This document shows, piece by piece, positions 7,992 to 16,487 of a stretch of DNA of 35,734 nucleotides. Positions within the stretch are counted from its first letter, which is position 1. The number at the start of each line of letters is the position of its first letter. The stretch lies in NCBI GenBank assembly GCA_944324055.1, contig CALUUV010000007.1, positions 1-35,734 of the forward strand, given 5' to 3'. The notes beneath the pieces are model-generated. The model saw nothing but the letters and a program-made list of their open reading frames with translations. It searched no databases and was not told the origin of the DNA. A program made the position numbers and the translations under genes. The DNA is from Candidatus Gastranaerophilales bacterium (GTDB lineage Bacteria > Cyanobacteriota > Vampirovibrionia > Gastranaerophilales > Gastranaerophilaceae).

Positions 7992-8792
7992 TTATTTAAC
8001 CATTTTATAAATATCATTTTTTGAAACATCAGTTAGTAAAGATAGAATTTTAGAAATATCTTTTGATGAGTAACCAGCATCTTTTAATATAGATATTTGT
8101 CTTTCAATATCTACATTATCATTGCTAGAAGTTTTATAAACCATACAAACGATCTCACCTTTTATACCATCTTTATAATGCTCAATTACGTTATCAATAT
8201 CATCGACAATAGACTCTTCAAAAAGCTTTGACAATTCTCTTGATAAAGCTATATTTACATTTCCTTTTATTGATTTAATAGTTTCTAAAGTTTTTATTAT
8301 CCTATTTGGAGATTCATAAAATACAATATTAGAATTAGAATACGAATTTAAAACATCCTTAATCTCATTTGCAGAACGAGGCATAAAACCAATAAATGTA
8401 AAGAATTCATCATCTCTTGGAGTCTGAGATAGAAAAGTTGTTACAGCACATGCTCCAGGAAGTGCCGTATAAGAAATTTTATTTTTAATTAGTTCTTTTA
8501 AAAGCCAACTTCCAGGATCACAAATCATTGGAGTACCTGCATCTGAAACAAGAGCAACCTTTTTACCCTCATTAAAAAGATTCATAAATAATTCTAATCG
8601 GCTTTTTTCATTATACTTATGATAAGAAATAAGCTTTGTATTTATTTCAAAATGGTTTAAGAGCTTTTGAGTAACTCTTGAATCCTCACAAGCTATTACA
8701 TCAACAGACTTTAAAACTTCTATTGCACGAAAAGTCATGTCTTGTAGATTTCCAATAGGAGTTGGAACTATATAAAACTGATACTCTCTCAT
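7992..8792 (-). CDS. rsmI: RsmI, 16S rRNA C1402 2'-O-methyltransferase
   Basis: RsmI methylates the 2'-O of C1402 in the decoding centre of 16S rRNA, using SAM. The 266-residue protein shows the tetrapyrrole-methylase-like fold signatures: YIVPTPIGNLQDMTFRAIEVL at the N-terminus, ACEDSRVTQKLL, VSDAGTPMICDPG near residue 85 and the later FYESPNRI and LSRELSKLFEE segments. The length is close to the usual ~280. Its ATG overlaps the last base of the sigma factor gene (8792), so translation is probably coupled and it is the last gene of that operon. No terminator hairpin is evident downstream. Confidence 0.93.
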   Translation of the reverse strand: MREYQFYIVPTPIGNLQDMTFRAIEVLKSVDVIACEDSRVTQKLLNHFEINTKLISYHKYNEKSRLELFMNLFNEGKKVALVSDAGTPMICDPGSWLLKELIKNKISYTALPGACAVTTFLSQTPRDDEFFTFIGFMPRSANEIKDVLNSYSNSNIVFYESPNRIIKTLETIKSIKGNVNIALSRELSKLFEESIVDDIDNVIEHYKDGIKGEIVCMVYKTSSNDNVDIERQISILKDAGYSSKDISKILSLLTDVSKNDIYKMVK

Positions 8793-9436
8793 TAGTAATC
8801 CTGACGACCTTTTGAAGCTAAGTACTCTCTAATACTAGCTAATGCTGATTGAACAATTCTTGTAATTCTTGATGGAGATAACCCAACTTGTTTTGCAATA
8901 TCTTTTGCTTGCATATTACGGTAAAAACGATATTCAACAACTGTACGTTCTTTTTGAGGTAAAGTTGCAATTGCTTGTTTAATCAATTTACTTAATTCTA
9001 CAATTTCAGCTTTTTCATCAGGTAAAGCTGAAGGATCTTTAATAAAGTCAAATGGGGAATCATTATCAGTAGCAGAAGCAGCTAAACCATCAATTGAAAG
9101 AATTGTTTCATATACTGCCTCTTTTACCTTACCAGCTGATGTTCCTTCTTCTGCTTCTTCATCATTAGAAGTATCAGCTTTATGTTTCATTGAATACCAT
9201 TTATAACGATGTCTAAGTTCATTTCTTATTGCCCATTTTACTGCAGTACCCATGTAGGCATCATTGTATTTTGCAAGCTGCTCTTCTGTTTTATTTTTAA
9301 TCATAGCTTGCACTGCAATAATCCCGATACTAACAAGCTCCTCATACTCAATCATATGATTGGGTATTCTTCTTTGCTCTATCTTCGCAACCTTCTGGAC
9401 TATACTAACATATTGTTTAAGTAAATTTTGATTCAT
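8792..9436 (-). CDS. diverged sigma-70 family factor (sigma-28/FliA-like by context)
   Basis: The 214-residue protein has sigma region 2 at about residues 25-85 (IEYEELVSIGIIAVQAMIKN, YMGTAVKWAIRNELRHRYKWYS). Region 4 is at about 150-205 (ATLPQKERTVVEYRFYRNMQAKDIAKQVGLSPSRITRIVQSAL), a clear helix-turn-helix. Between them lies an unusually acidic, low-complexity linker (TSNDEEAEEGTSAG) in place of a recognisable region 3. Its position 20 bases behind an flhB-type gene suggests a flagellar or export-specific sigma factor. However, region 2 lacks the familiar FliA wording, so an alternative sigma of another group is possible. No Shine-Dalgarno sequence is visible before ATG 9436. It shares one base with rsmI. 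Confidence 0.8.
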   Translation of the reverse strand: MNQNLLKQYVSIVQKVAKIEQRRIPNHMIEYEELVSIGIIAVQAMIKNKTEEQLAKYNDAYMGTAVKWAIRNELRHRYKWYSMKHKADTSNDEEAEEGTSAGKVKEAVYETILSIDGLAASATDNDSPFDFIKDPSALPDEKAEIVELSKLIKQAIATLPQKERTVVEYRFYRNMQAKDIAKQVGLSPSRITRIVQSALASIREYLASKGRQDY

Positions 9437-9456
9437 TTTATATCGATATTTAATTA

Positions 9457-10539
9457 TTACCTATTGTTTATGTTACCTTGATTTGATTTATTTTTCAAGT
9501 TGTAAACAAAAAGTAAAATTTCTGCTACAGCTTTAAATAATTCTGGAGGAATTTGTTGACCTATTTCAACCATTCTGAATACCGCTCTGGCTACTGGAGG
9601 ATTATCAATTACAGGAACATTATTTTCTTCTGCAATTCTTATAATTTCTTTAGCAATTAATTCAGCACCCTTCATAACAACAGTTGGAGAAAGCATGGTT
9701 TCAGCATCATATTTTAATGCGCATGCCACATGGGTTGGGTTTCTAACAACAAAATCAGCCTCTGCAACAGAATCCATCGCACCTTGTTGTAACATTTGCA
9801 TACGACGTTGACGTAATGCTGATTTTACATGCGGATCACCTTCTTGGTTTTTATATTCATCTTTAATTTCTTTAAAAGACATCTTTTGGTCTTTCATAAA
9901 CTTCCAACGAGTAACCCCATAGTCTGCAGCAGCAATTATTAAGAATGCAATACAAGCTTTATAAATAAAGTCAACAATTAACTTCCCAAATTCGACCATA
10001 ACTGCAAAGTTGTTATCAATTGAAGCCAACATTAAAATACTTTCTAAATGGTCAGAATAAACAACCCAACCAACAATTCCTAAAATTAAAACCTTTACAA
10101 TATTTTTAAATAACTCGAACATTGTTTTCACAGAAAACAAATTTTTAAAGTATTTAGAAGGATTTAACTTATCAAGTTTTGGAATTAATGGAGCAATAGC
10201 AACCAAAGGGCCAACTTGCATGAAATCACCAATAATTGCAACAAAAGCAGCTACAATTAAAACAAGACCAATAATCGTTGCAGTTGGGATTATTGCAGTT
10301 GTAAAAATATAAGTATAACCTATTGAGGCTAAATGCTGATTGGGGATTTGTTCATACAACGTTCGGAATAATCCGTTTAACATGTTCCACATTAAAGGAG
10401 CCATCATGTTAATAAAAGAAAAAACAATCAAAAGCGACAACGCAGTTGATACGTCTTTTGACTTAACAACCTGTCCTTCTTTTCTTGCCCTCTCAAGTTT
10501 CTGAGGGGTGGCGTCATATTGCTTATCTTCATCACCCAT
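9457..10539 (-). CDS. FlhB/SctU-type export switch protein, second paralog
   Basis: FlhB/SctU proteins sit in the inner membrane at the type III export gate. They switch substrate class by autocleavage between N and P of NPTH. This 360-residue protein has four hydrophobic segments in residues ~30-205 and the connector EIKDEYKNQEGDPHVKSALRQRR. The cleavage motif NPTH is at 267-270 in the context FVVRNPTHVACALKYD, followed by the conserved C-terminal domain. Compared with the copy at 21551, it lacks the EKTE N-terminal motif and the PKADVVVTNPTHYAV wording typical of flagellar FlhB, and it is separated from flhA. It is therefore the better candidate for a non-flagellar or accessory export switch. 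It follows aroA by 41 bases and precedes the sigma factor gene by 20. Confidence 0.88.
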   Translation of the reverse strand: MGDEDKQYDATPQKLERARKEGQVVKSKDVSTALSLLIVFSFINMMAPLMWNMLNGLFRTLYEQIPNQHLASIGYTYIFTTAIIPTATIIGLVLIVAAFVAIIGDFMQVGPLVAIAPLIPKLDKLNPSKYFKNLFSVKTMFELFKNIVKVLILGIVGWVVYSDHLESILMLASIDNNFAVMVEFGKLIVDFIYKACIAFLIIAAADYGVTRWKFMKDQKMSFKEIKDEYKNQEGDPHVKSALRQRRMQMLQQGAMDSVAEADFVVRNPTHVACALKYDAETMLSPTVVMKGAELIAKEIIRIAEENNVPVIDNPPVARAVFRMVEIGQQIPPELFKAVAEILLFVYNLKNKSNQGNINNR

Positions 10540-10580
10540 GAGTTATTTTTCCGATAGTTAAATTTTATGAGAATATATTA

Positions 10581-11861
10581 TCATAAAATAATAAGAGTTT
10601 CCATTAATGATAAAAACTCAGGAAGTGAAATATTAACCCATTGGAATTCATTGACTTTAATCTCATTTTTAGCTATTAATCCAGCGACATAAAGAGTCAT
10701 TGCTAAACGATGGTCATGATAAACCTCTACTTCAGAGCCGCCATTGATTGTTTGTTTTCCACCGATTACAAAACCATCAGAAAGTTCATCAATATCAATT
10801 CCTATTTTTCTGAACTCTGTAACAACAGCAGTTATTCTATCAGCCTCTTTGTTTCTTAAATCTCCGGCATCAGTTATTCTTGTTTCACCATCAGCTTGAG
10901 TTGCTAAAAGAGCTATAACAGGAAGTTCATCTATCAATCTTGGGACATCAGCTCCTGAAACATTACAACCTTTTAAATCTGAATAGCGAACTCTGATATC
11001 TCCTACTTTTTCACCAGATACAATTCTTTCATCTAAGATTTCAAGATTACCACCCATTCTTTGAACAACATCAATTATTCCAGTTCTAGTTTCATTCAAT
11101 CCTACATTTCTAATTATTATGTCAGAATCTGGAACAATTAAAGCCGCAACAATAAAGAATGCAGCAGAAGAAATATCACCTGCAACAACAATATCCTTTG
11201 CAATTAATTCAGATTTTTCAATACTTACCTTGTTTTTATCAACAGAAATATTTGCTCCCATATATTTAAGCATTAATTCTGAATGGTTTCTTGAAACATA
11301 TGGTTCAATAACTGTTGTAACTCCATCTGCATTCATGCCAGCAAGTAAAATTGATGATTTTACTTGTGCCGATGCAATAGGTGAATTGTACTCAATAGCA
11401 TGTAATTTACTACCCTGAATTTTTAAAGGCGCTCTTCCATCATTCGAATCGATTACAGCACCCATTTGAGATAATGGAGTGATAATTCTTTTCATTGGTC
11501 GTTTTGAAAGACTTTCATCTCCAACTAAAACAGAGTTAAAGTTTTGACCAGCTAATATACCTGACACAAGACGCATTGTTGTACCAGAATTTCCACAATC
11601 TAAATTGTTATTAGGAGGTGTTAACATTCCTGAAGAAGTAACAATTAAATTATGTTCATCTATAAATTCTATATCAACACCTAGATTCTTAAATAATCCA
11701 ACAGTTGAACGACAATCAGAAGCATACAAGAAATTAGATATTCTTGATTTACCTTTAGCTAAAGAAGCAAACATTACTGAACGATGAGAGATTGATTTAT
11801 CTGCTGGAATTGTAATCTCTCCCCTTAAACCTCTTTTTAATCCAGAAACTAATACATCCAC
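10581..11861 (-). CDS. aroA: AroA, EPSP synthase
   Basis: AroA transfers enolpyruvyl from PEP to shikimate-3-phosphate, the sixth step of chorismate synthesis. The 426-residue protein has the substrate-binding ADKSISHR motif at 20-27 and the LDCGNSGTTMRL motif near 88-99. It also has SLSKRPM, the SAQVKSSILLAG segment, IDELPVIALLAT and the C-terminal DHRLAMTL motif. Length and motif order are complete. It overlaps the upstream unknown gene by one base (11861) and is followed by the second flhB, an odd partnership that probably reflects loose operon packing. Confidence 0.95.
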   Translation of the reverse strand: MDVLVSGLKRGLRGEITIPADKSISHRSVMFASLAKGKSRISNFLYASDCRSTVGLFKNLGVDIEFIDEHNLIVTSSGMLTPPNNNLDCGNSGTTMRLVSGILAGQNFNSVLVGDESLSKRPMKRIITPLSQMGAVIDSNDGRAPLKIQGSKLHAIEYNSPIASAQVKSSILLAGMNADGVTTVIEPYVSRNHSELMLKYMGANISVDKNKVSIEKSELIAKDIVVAGDISSAAFFIVAALIVPDSDIIIRNVGLNETRTGIIDVVQRMGGNLEILDERIVSGEKVGDIRVRYSDLKGCNVSGADVPRLIDELPVIALLATQADGETRITDAGDLRNKEADRITAVVTEFRKIGIDIDELSDGFVIGGKQTINGGSEVEVYHDHRLAMTLYVAGLIAKNEIKVNEFQWVNISLPEFLSLMETLIIL

Positions 11862-12238
11862 TATTGAACCAACCTATCTGTTTCGTTAAATATAACCATA
11901 TAAAAATCTGGGTGTGTTAAATTTGGGTTATCTTTCATAAACTTTTTAACATTAAATTTTTCTATATATTTATCAAGCTTTGCAACAACTTTAGGTCTAT
12001 CTTGGTTAGCGATTTTTAATTTATCAATATACAATTCAGCCATTAATTGGACTTCTTCTTCAGTTAACATTGGTCTTCCACCAATTTTAACTTCATCAGC
12101 CTCAACTTGTTCTAACCACTTTTTCTCTTGTTTTTTTTGTTGCTGTTCCTTTTTTTGCCCATCAGAATCAGTAGAGGCTCCCATTTCGATTGCCTGCTGT
12201 TCTACTTGAGCTAAAAAGTTATTGATAAAACTAAACAT
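11861..12238 (-). CDS. hypothetical protein, 125 aa, Gln/Lys-rich
   Basis: This is an unrecognised soluble protein. The N-terminus (MFSFINNFLAQVEQQAIEM) is amphipathic. It is followed by a low-complexity Q/K/E stretch (KKEQQQKKQEKKWLEQVE) and then a folded-looking C-terminal half (GGRPMLTEEEVQLMAELYIDKL, DRPKVVAKLDKYIEKF, NPNLTHPDFYMVIFNE). TTGGAGAA is placed well before ATG 12238. It opens the minus-strand operon containing aroA, the second flhB, the sigma factor and rsmI, so a link to export or flagellar assembly is possible but unsupported by the sequence itself. Confidence 0.7.
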   Translation of the reverse strand: MFSFINNFLAQVEQQAIEMGASTDSDGQKKEQQQKKQEKKWLEQVEADEVKIGGRPMLTEEEVQLMAELYIDKLKIANQDRPKVVAKLDKYIEKFNVKKFMKDNPNLTHPDFYMVIFNETDRLVQ

Positions 12239-12351
12239 AAATTCTCCAAGATTTATTATAAACCAATTATCTAAAAAAGTTAAGAATATTTAATAATCCG
12301 GCACAAATATTTTGTTTTTGATAAAATTATTACATGTGAGGTTGGGAGATA

Positions 12352-13710
12352 ATGAAAGAGAGAATTGCGTTATTTACAATTTTAATAGGCTTAACAGCTT
12401 TTATTTATGTATTCCAATACCATGTAAATACATTATGGGGTTACGTTTTATTACTAACATTTATGAGCGTATATGGAATATATTCAACACTTGCAACAAT
12501 ACACAACAAACGTAAGCAAAGAAAATGCCCAATCAAAATAAACGAAGACTATAAACCATTTGTATCAATAATGGTTCCTGCACATAACGAAGAATCTGTT
12601 ATTGCACATACTATTGATAATATTATGCAATTAAATTATCAAAACTTTGAAATCATAATAATTGATGATAGAAGTACAGATAATACTGCAAATGTAATTA
12701 AGAACTTAGAGTTAAAATATAAAGGACAAGTAAAAACACTTATAAGAGATAAAGATGCATTCCCTGGGAAATCAGCAGTATTAAATGACGCTCTTCCTCT
12801 CGCAAAAGGCGAAGCTGTTTTGGTTTTTGATGCAGACGCTACAATTGAGCCTGATTTTCTTAATAAAATGATTCCTTGCCTTGAACCAGAAGATGTTGGA
12901 GCTGTTCAAGCAAGAAAAGTTATAAGAAACGGGGCATATAATCTACTAACAAAATGTCAGTATAACGAATACGTTTTAGACACATACCTACAAGTAGGAC
13001 GAGATGCTATTAAAGGTGCTGTTGAACTTAGAGGTAATGGTGAACTGATTAAACGTAAAGCCCTTGAAGATATCAATGGTTGGAATAATTATACAATTAC
13101 AGATGACCTTGATATGTCAACAAGATTACACATCAAAGGATGGGACGTTAGATACTGTCCATCTGCTGAAGTTTATGAAGAAGGTATTATCTATCTTATT
13201 CCTTTATTCAGACAAAGAAGAAGATGGCTTGAAGGTACTATTAGAAGATATTTAGAATATTCAAGTGAAGCAATTAAATCTGCAACAATGTCATTAAGAG
13301 CAAAATTAGACATGATTGCATATATTACTCAATTTATTATGCCTTTATGGATGATTTTAGAAATTGTTATTAGAGCATTCAAAGCTCTAACTGGCAAAGG
13401 CGTAATCCAAAATGAGCTTGTATCATCTGTTATCATTGCAGTTATAACTGCTGTCGGTTTCTTTATGGCAATCAGATATAGTTTAAGAAGATATGATAAT
13501 CAAAAAAGAATTGCAGCGCTTATTCAAGCAAGTTACACCGCAATATATATGTTAATTATTTGGTTCCCAATGGTATTATTTATTTGTGGTAAAATATTAT
13601 TCTGCAAGAAGGATATGAATTGGGGTAAAACAACACACGGGTTAGTTATGGAAGAAGAAGCTAGCCATCAAAATATAAATAGTAAGGAAAAAGAATTACA
13701 AGAGGTATAA
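12352..13710 (+). CDS. processive family 2 glycosyltransferase (BcsA/PgaC-like)
   Basis: The 452-residue membrane enzyme should polymerise or transfer sugars from nucleotide sugars on the cytoplasmic face, as in exopolysaccharide synthases. Two hydrophobic segments at residues ~5-50 precede the GT-A domain. The domain contains VSIMVPAHNEE and IIIIDDRSTDNT. It also has the D-A-D metal motif at 160-162, the catalytic TDD at 250-252 and QRRRW at 288-292, the hallmark of processive GT2 enzymes. Three further membrane segments follow (about 315-340, 356-378, 388-412). It has no PilZ domain. GGGAGATA directly precedes the ATG. It is followed by apt after one base. The substrate cannot be told from sequence; poly-GlcNAc or a cellulose-like glucan are the usual options. 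Confidence 0.88.
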   Translation: MKERIALFTILIGLTAFIYVFQYHVNTLWGYVLLLTFMSVYGIYSTLATIHNKRKQRKCPIKINEDYKPFVSIMVPAHNEESVIAHTIDNIMQLNYQNFEIIIIDDRSTDNTANVIKNLELKYKGQVKTLIRDKDAFPGKSAVLNDALPLAKGEAVLVFDADATIEPDFLNKMIPCLEPEDVGAVQARKVIRNGAYNLLTKCQYNEYVLDTYLQVGRDAIKGAVELRGNGELIKRKALEDINGWNNYTITDDLDMSTRLHIKGWDVRYCPSAEVYEEGIIYLIPLFRQRRRWLEGTIRRYLEYSSEAIKSATMSLRAKLDMIAYITQFIMPLWMILEIVIRAFKALTGKGVIQNELVSSVIIAVITAVGFFMAIRYSLRRYDNQKRIAALIQASYTAIYMLIIWFPMVLFICGKILFCKKDMNWGKTTHGLVMEEEASHQNINSKEKELQEV

Positions 13711-13711
13711 A

Positions 13712-14248
13712 ATGAATTTAGAAGCAGTAAAAGAAAAAATTAGACAGGTTCCAGACTTCCCTAAAAAAGGTATTGTATTTTTAGATATTACAACAGGTAT
13801 AAAAGATCCTGATACATTACAAAAAATGGTTGATTTCTTATACGACATATATAAAGATAGAAAAATTGACTATGTTGCAGGTATTGAATCTAGAGGCTTT
13901 ATTTTTGGCATGCCTTTAGCATACAAATTAAATGCTGGTTTTATTCCAATTAGAAAACCAAACAAATTACCTGCTGAAACAATCAAAGAAAGCTATGACC
14001 TAGAATATGGTTCAGATTCAATAGAAATTCATGCTGATGCGATTGAAAAAGGTGCTAATGTTGTTATTATTGATGACTTGTTAGCAACAGGAGGAACTGC
14101 ATGTGCGGCTTGTAATCTAATTAAAAAAGCTGGTGGTAATGTAGATTCTGCAGCATTCATTATTGAACTTACACCATTAAAAGGTGCTGAAAAAATTGAA
14201 AAAACTGGCGTTGAAGTTATCTCAATGCTTAAATATGATTTAGATTAA
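13712..14248 (+). CDS. apt: Apt, adenine phosphoribosyltransferase
   Basis: Apt salvages adenine to AMP using PRPP. The 178-residue protein opens with the family-typical VPDFPKKGIVFLDIT and contains GIESRGFIFGMPLA. The flexible-loop region is IRKPNKLP, and the PRPP-binding motif VVIIDDLLATGGT lies near residues 112-124. The length is standard. It begins one base after the stop of the glycosyltransferase gene, with AGAGGT of that gene's end serving as ribosome site. A strong terminator follows at 14255. Confidence 0.95.
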   Translation: MNLEAVKEKIRQVPDFPKKGIVFLDITTGIKDPDTLQKMVDFLYDIYKDRKIDYVAGIESRGFIFGMPLAYKLNAGFIPIRKPNKLPAETIKESYDLEYGSDSIEIHADAIEKGANVVIIDDLLATGGTACAACNLIKKAGGNVDSAAFIIELTPLKGAEKIEKTGVEVISMLKYDLD

Positions 14249-14254
14249 TATTAG

Positions 14255-14283
14255 AAAGGGAGTTAAATTATAACTCCCTTTTT
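14255..14283 (+). terminator. intrinsic terminator after apt (possibly bidirectional)
   Basis: An 11-base-pair perfect stem (AAAGGGAGTTA with TAACTCCCTTT) encloses a five-base loop and ends in a T run. It lies seven bases after the apt stop and five bases beyond the end of the convergent gene at 14289. It can end the plus operon well and the minus gene more weakly. Confidence 0.9.
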
Positions 14284-14288
14284 AATAA

Positions 14289-14546
14289 TTATTTTCGACT
14301 TCTTCTAAATTCAGAAATCATCTTTTTAACCCCAGCCTCAATAGATTCTATACTATTATGCATAGTTTCTTTTATTGTATTTTTTGTTTCTTTTACATAT
14401 TTAACCAAGTCTTTCCCTGTTACAACTCTGTCCTCTAAAACTTTGTAAGAAATATTTGATTCTTTTAACTCTCTTGTAATTTTGTTTAATCCTCTAGTTG
14501 AAGAATAAGGAAATGATCCTTTAAAATTAATTGTATTATTTCCCAT
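14289..14546 (-). CDS. small FxG-motif protein, 85 aa
   Basis: I place the start at ATG 14546 (MGNNTINFKG), because GAAAGG lies about ten bases upstream. A longer frame would need a TTG inside that ribosome site. The product has the N-terminal TINFKG motif (F8, G10), then a serine/threonine-rich stretch and a charged helical C-terminal half (KETKNTIKETMHNSIESIEAGVKKMI) ending in arginine/lysine. It is unknown in function, with no signal peptide or membrane segment. The gene lies downstream of the M49-like peptidase in the same direction. Its ribosome site is inside a 9-bp hairpin (14553-14586), so translation may be conditional. Confidence 0.65.
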   Translation of the reverse strand: MGNNTINFKGSFPYSSTRGLNKITRELKESNISYKVLEDRVVTGKDLVKYVKETKNTIKETMHNSIESIEAGVKKMISEFRRSRK

Positions 14547-14552
14547 AAAACA

Positions 14553-14586
14553 CACACCTTTCAATTATAAAAAACTAAAAGGTGTG
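14553..14586 (-). promoter_or_regulatory. intergenic hairpin masking a Shine-Dalgarno
   Basis: CACACCTTT (14553-14561) and AAAGGTGTG (14578-14586) form a perfect 9-bp stem around a 16-base loop. On the minus-strand RNA the 3' arm contains the AAAGG ribosome site of the 14546 gene. The hairpin lies between the peptidase stop and that ATG, so it could act as an attenuator, a weak terminator, or a switch for translation. Confidence 0.5.
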
Positions 14587-14617
14587 AGATTTTGCTACTT
14601 TGTATAGTTATTTAAAG

Positions 14618-16357
14618 TTATGCTTGTAATAATTTATCAGCTAGAGGAGATTCAACTTTTCCGTTCAATGTTTTTGAAACACGTTTAATATTCTCAGCCA
14701 TAACATCCATTTGATTTGTCCAAATAAAGTTATCTAAAACATATTTCTCTCCTTTAGCAAAATCACCGTCAACTTGAATTCTTATTATCTCTTCAAGCAT
14801 TTTCTTTGCAGTAGGTATCATTTTATCAATATTAACAGTTAGAACACCCTTCATATCAATAGTAAATGCACCTTCTTTTAAGAAATAATAATTTTGCATA
14901 ACTGAACGAACTCTATGAGCTTGAGATAATGTTGGTTTTGATTTCAACATATTATCAGCAGCATAAGTCACAATAATTTGGTCACGTTCTTCTTTTGTAT
15001 ACATACCATTTTCAACAAGAACATCAAGCATTGCAAGAGAAGTCATATCTGCTTTATTCTCTTCAATAATTGACTTATATTTACCCAATGCTTCAGTTCC
15101 AGAATTAGGTCCAAGAGAATGAGCATTTTCATGGCCTATTGTAAACCAGTGATCTGCTTCATCATTATAATATTTGTGTTGTTCTTTGTTTAATATTGCA
15201 TCAAGTCTTTCTTGCATTTTTTTCTTAGCATCTTCACTTGTTATTAGTCTAATTTGGCGGTGATATACATTTCTTCGACCTCCACCTATTGAAATTGATA
15301 ATTTATCATCATTTGGCAAGTTTTCTGCTAATGTAATACCAGCCCTAAACGCACCAACATCACCTGCTACCATTACTAAATCAACATCAACCATTGTTTG
15401 TTTTGATTCTTTATCAGCAGATATATTTTGAACATATTCATCTTTGAATGGCATATTTTTAGCCATAACAGGAAGAAATTCTTTCACTCTTAAAATAGCA
15501 TCGGTTCCTTTTTTGTTAACAATACCTACTCTGCCACCTAAAAAGTCTTTTGCGACAGGAGTAATATTATTTTCATCCAACATTGCTTTTAATTCTTCAT
15601 TTTCAATAACTGTTTCAGTCATCTCATCAGAATAGTTTTCTCTGGTTATTGTAAATTCTAATGGTGTATCTTGAAGAGTTGCCCATTTTTTATCAGCATA
15701 AGCATCTAACATTGGATCAGCTTGTCTTAATGCTTTAGCTTGAAGTTTTAGATATTCATTGAAATCTGAATTAGTAGAAACTTCGCTTGCTTTTTCTATA
15801 TAATCGGCCATTAATGAAAAATCATCTTTAAACTTATCGATATAATCAGTTGCCTTTAATTCATTACCACATCTTTCTACAACTGAACGTTGATTTAATA
15901 TAGTTTTAACTTCATCAACTTTACCTTCATTTAACATTGATTTTAATATATTATGAAATTCTTCAACTGATAAATTTTCAGGATAAACACCTTTTCCAGG
16001 CATTTCATGTACATCTTTTGCTAATTCAATAATATTTGATTCTCTATCAATTGCACAAAGTCCTTTTTGCGCATCATAAAGAATCTTGGTTAATTCTGCT
16101 TGTTTATTGCCCTTAGATATTTCTTCATTTAAAAACTCTTCAAATGGTAAATTATGGCAACTATCTAATTGCTTATTAATTCTTTCTAAAATATCACTTG
16201 CTTTTACAAGATATTTTAATGCTTCTTTATCGCCATCAGCTAAAGATACAAATTCTTCTGCATCAACATCTAACATTTTCTTAGTAGTTAAATAATCTTT
16301 GTGAGTTCGTTTTTCTAACTCTTCCATTGAAAGATTTAATTCATATTGTTTTGTCAT
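14618..16357 (-). CDS. M49-like (dipeptidyl-peptidase III-type) zinc metallopeptidase
   Basis: I choose ATG 16357 (MTKQYEL), because AAAGG sits nine bases upstream. The ATG three codons earlier overlaps that site. The 579-residue protein carries a zinc motif H-E-N-A-H at about residues 409-413 (context TIGHENAHSLGPN). About 20 residues later comes EENKADMTSL, supplying the third ligand glutamate. This pairing of HExxH + LGP with EE.KAD resembles the M49-like group related to dipeptidyl peptidase III, in which classical members have HExxxH. The N-terminal ~200 residues are helical. There is no signal peptide, so it is likely cytoplasmic or non-classically exported. The substrate is unknown. 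Confidence 0.65.
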   Translation of the reverse strand: MTKQYELNLSMEELEKRTHKDYLTTKKMLDVDAEEFVSLADGDKEALKYLVKASDILERINKQLDSCHNLPFEEFLNEEISKGNKQAELTKILYDAQKGLCAIDRESNIIELAKDVHEMPGKGVYPENLSVEEFHNILKSMLNEGKVDEVKTILNQRSVVERCGNELKATDYIDKFKDDFSLMADYIEKASEVSTNSDFNEYLKLQAKALRQADPMLDAYADKKWATLQDTPLEFTITRENYSDEMTETVIENEELKAMLDENNITPVAKDFLGGRVGIVNKKGTDAILRVKEFLPVMAKNMPFKDEYVQNISADKESKQTMVDVDLVMVAGDVGAFRAGITLAENLPNDDKLSISIGGGRRNVYHRQIRLITSEDAKKKMQERLDAILNKEQHKYYNDEADHWFTIGHENAHSLGPNSGTEALGKYKSIIEENKADMTSLAMLDVLVENGMYTKEERDQIIVTYAADNMLKSKPTLSQAHRVRSVMQNYYFLKEGAFTIDMKGVLTVNIDKMIPTAKKMLEEIIRIQVDGDFAKGEKYVLDNFIWTNQMDVMAENIKRVSKTLNGKVESPLADKLLQA

Positions 16358-16436
16358 ATAAAACATCCTTTCACTATTATTCCATACTAATATATCATAT
16401 AACCAGTATTAAAAATAAACTACAACTATAATAACC

Positions 16437-16465
16437 TTGTGTAACTTGAATTATTATGATATAAT
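16437..16465 (+). promoter_or_regulatory. sigma-70-type promoter of the diguanylate cyclase gene
   Basis: A TTGTGT hexamer (16437-16442), a 17-base spacer and a perfect TATAAT (16460-16465) precede the ATG at 16488 by 22 bases. This leaves room for a short leader with AGAGGG as ribosome site. Spacing and hexamers fit a housekeeping promoter. Confidence 0.65.
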
Positions 16466-16487
16466 TTTCCCGAAAAGAGGGCGTTTT

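Noticed and set aside
16437-16487. Upstream extension of the diguanylate cyclase start
   Set aside because: The extra residues would be encoded by the promoter itself, and the ATG at 16488 has a proper ribosome site.
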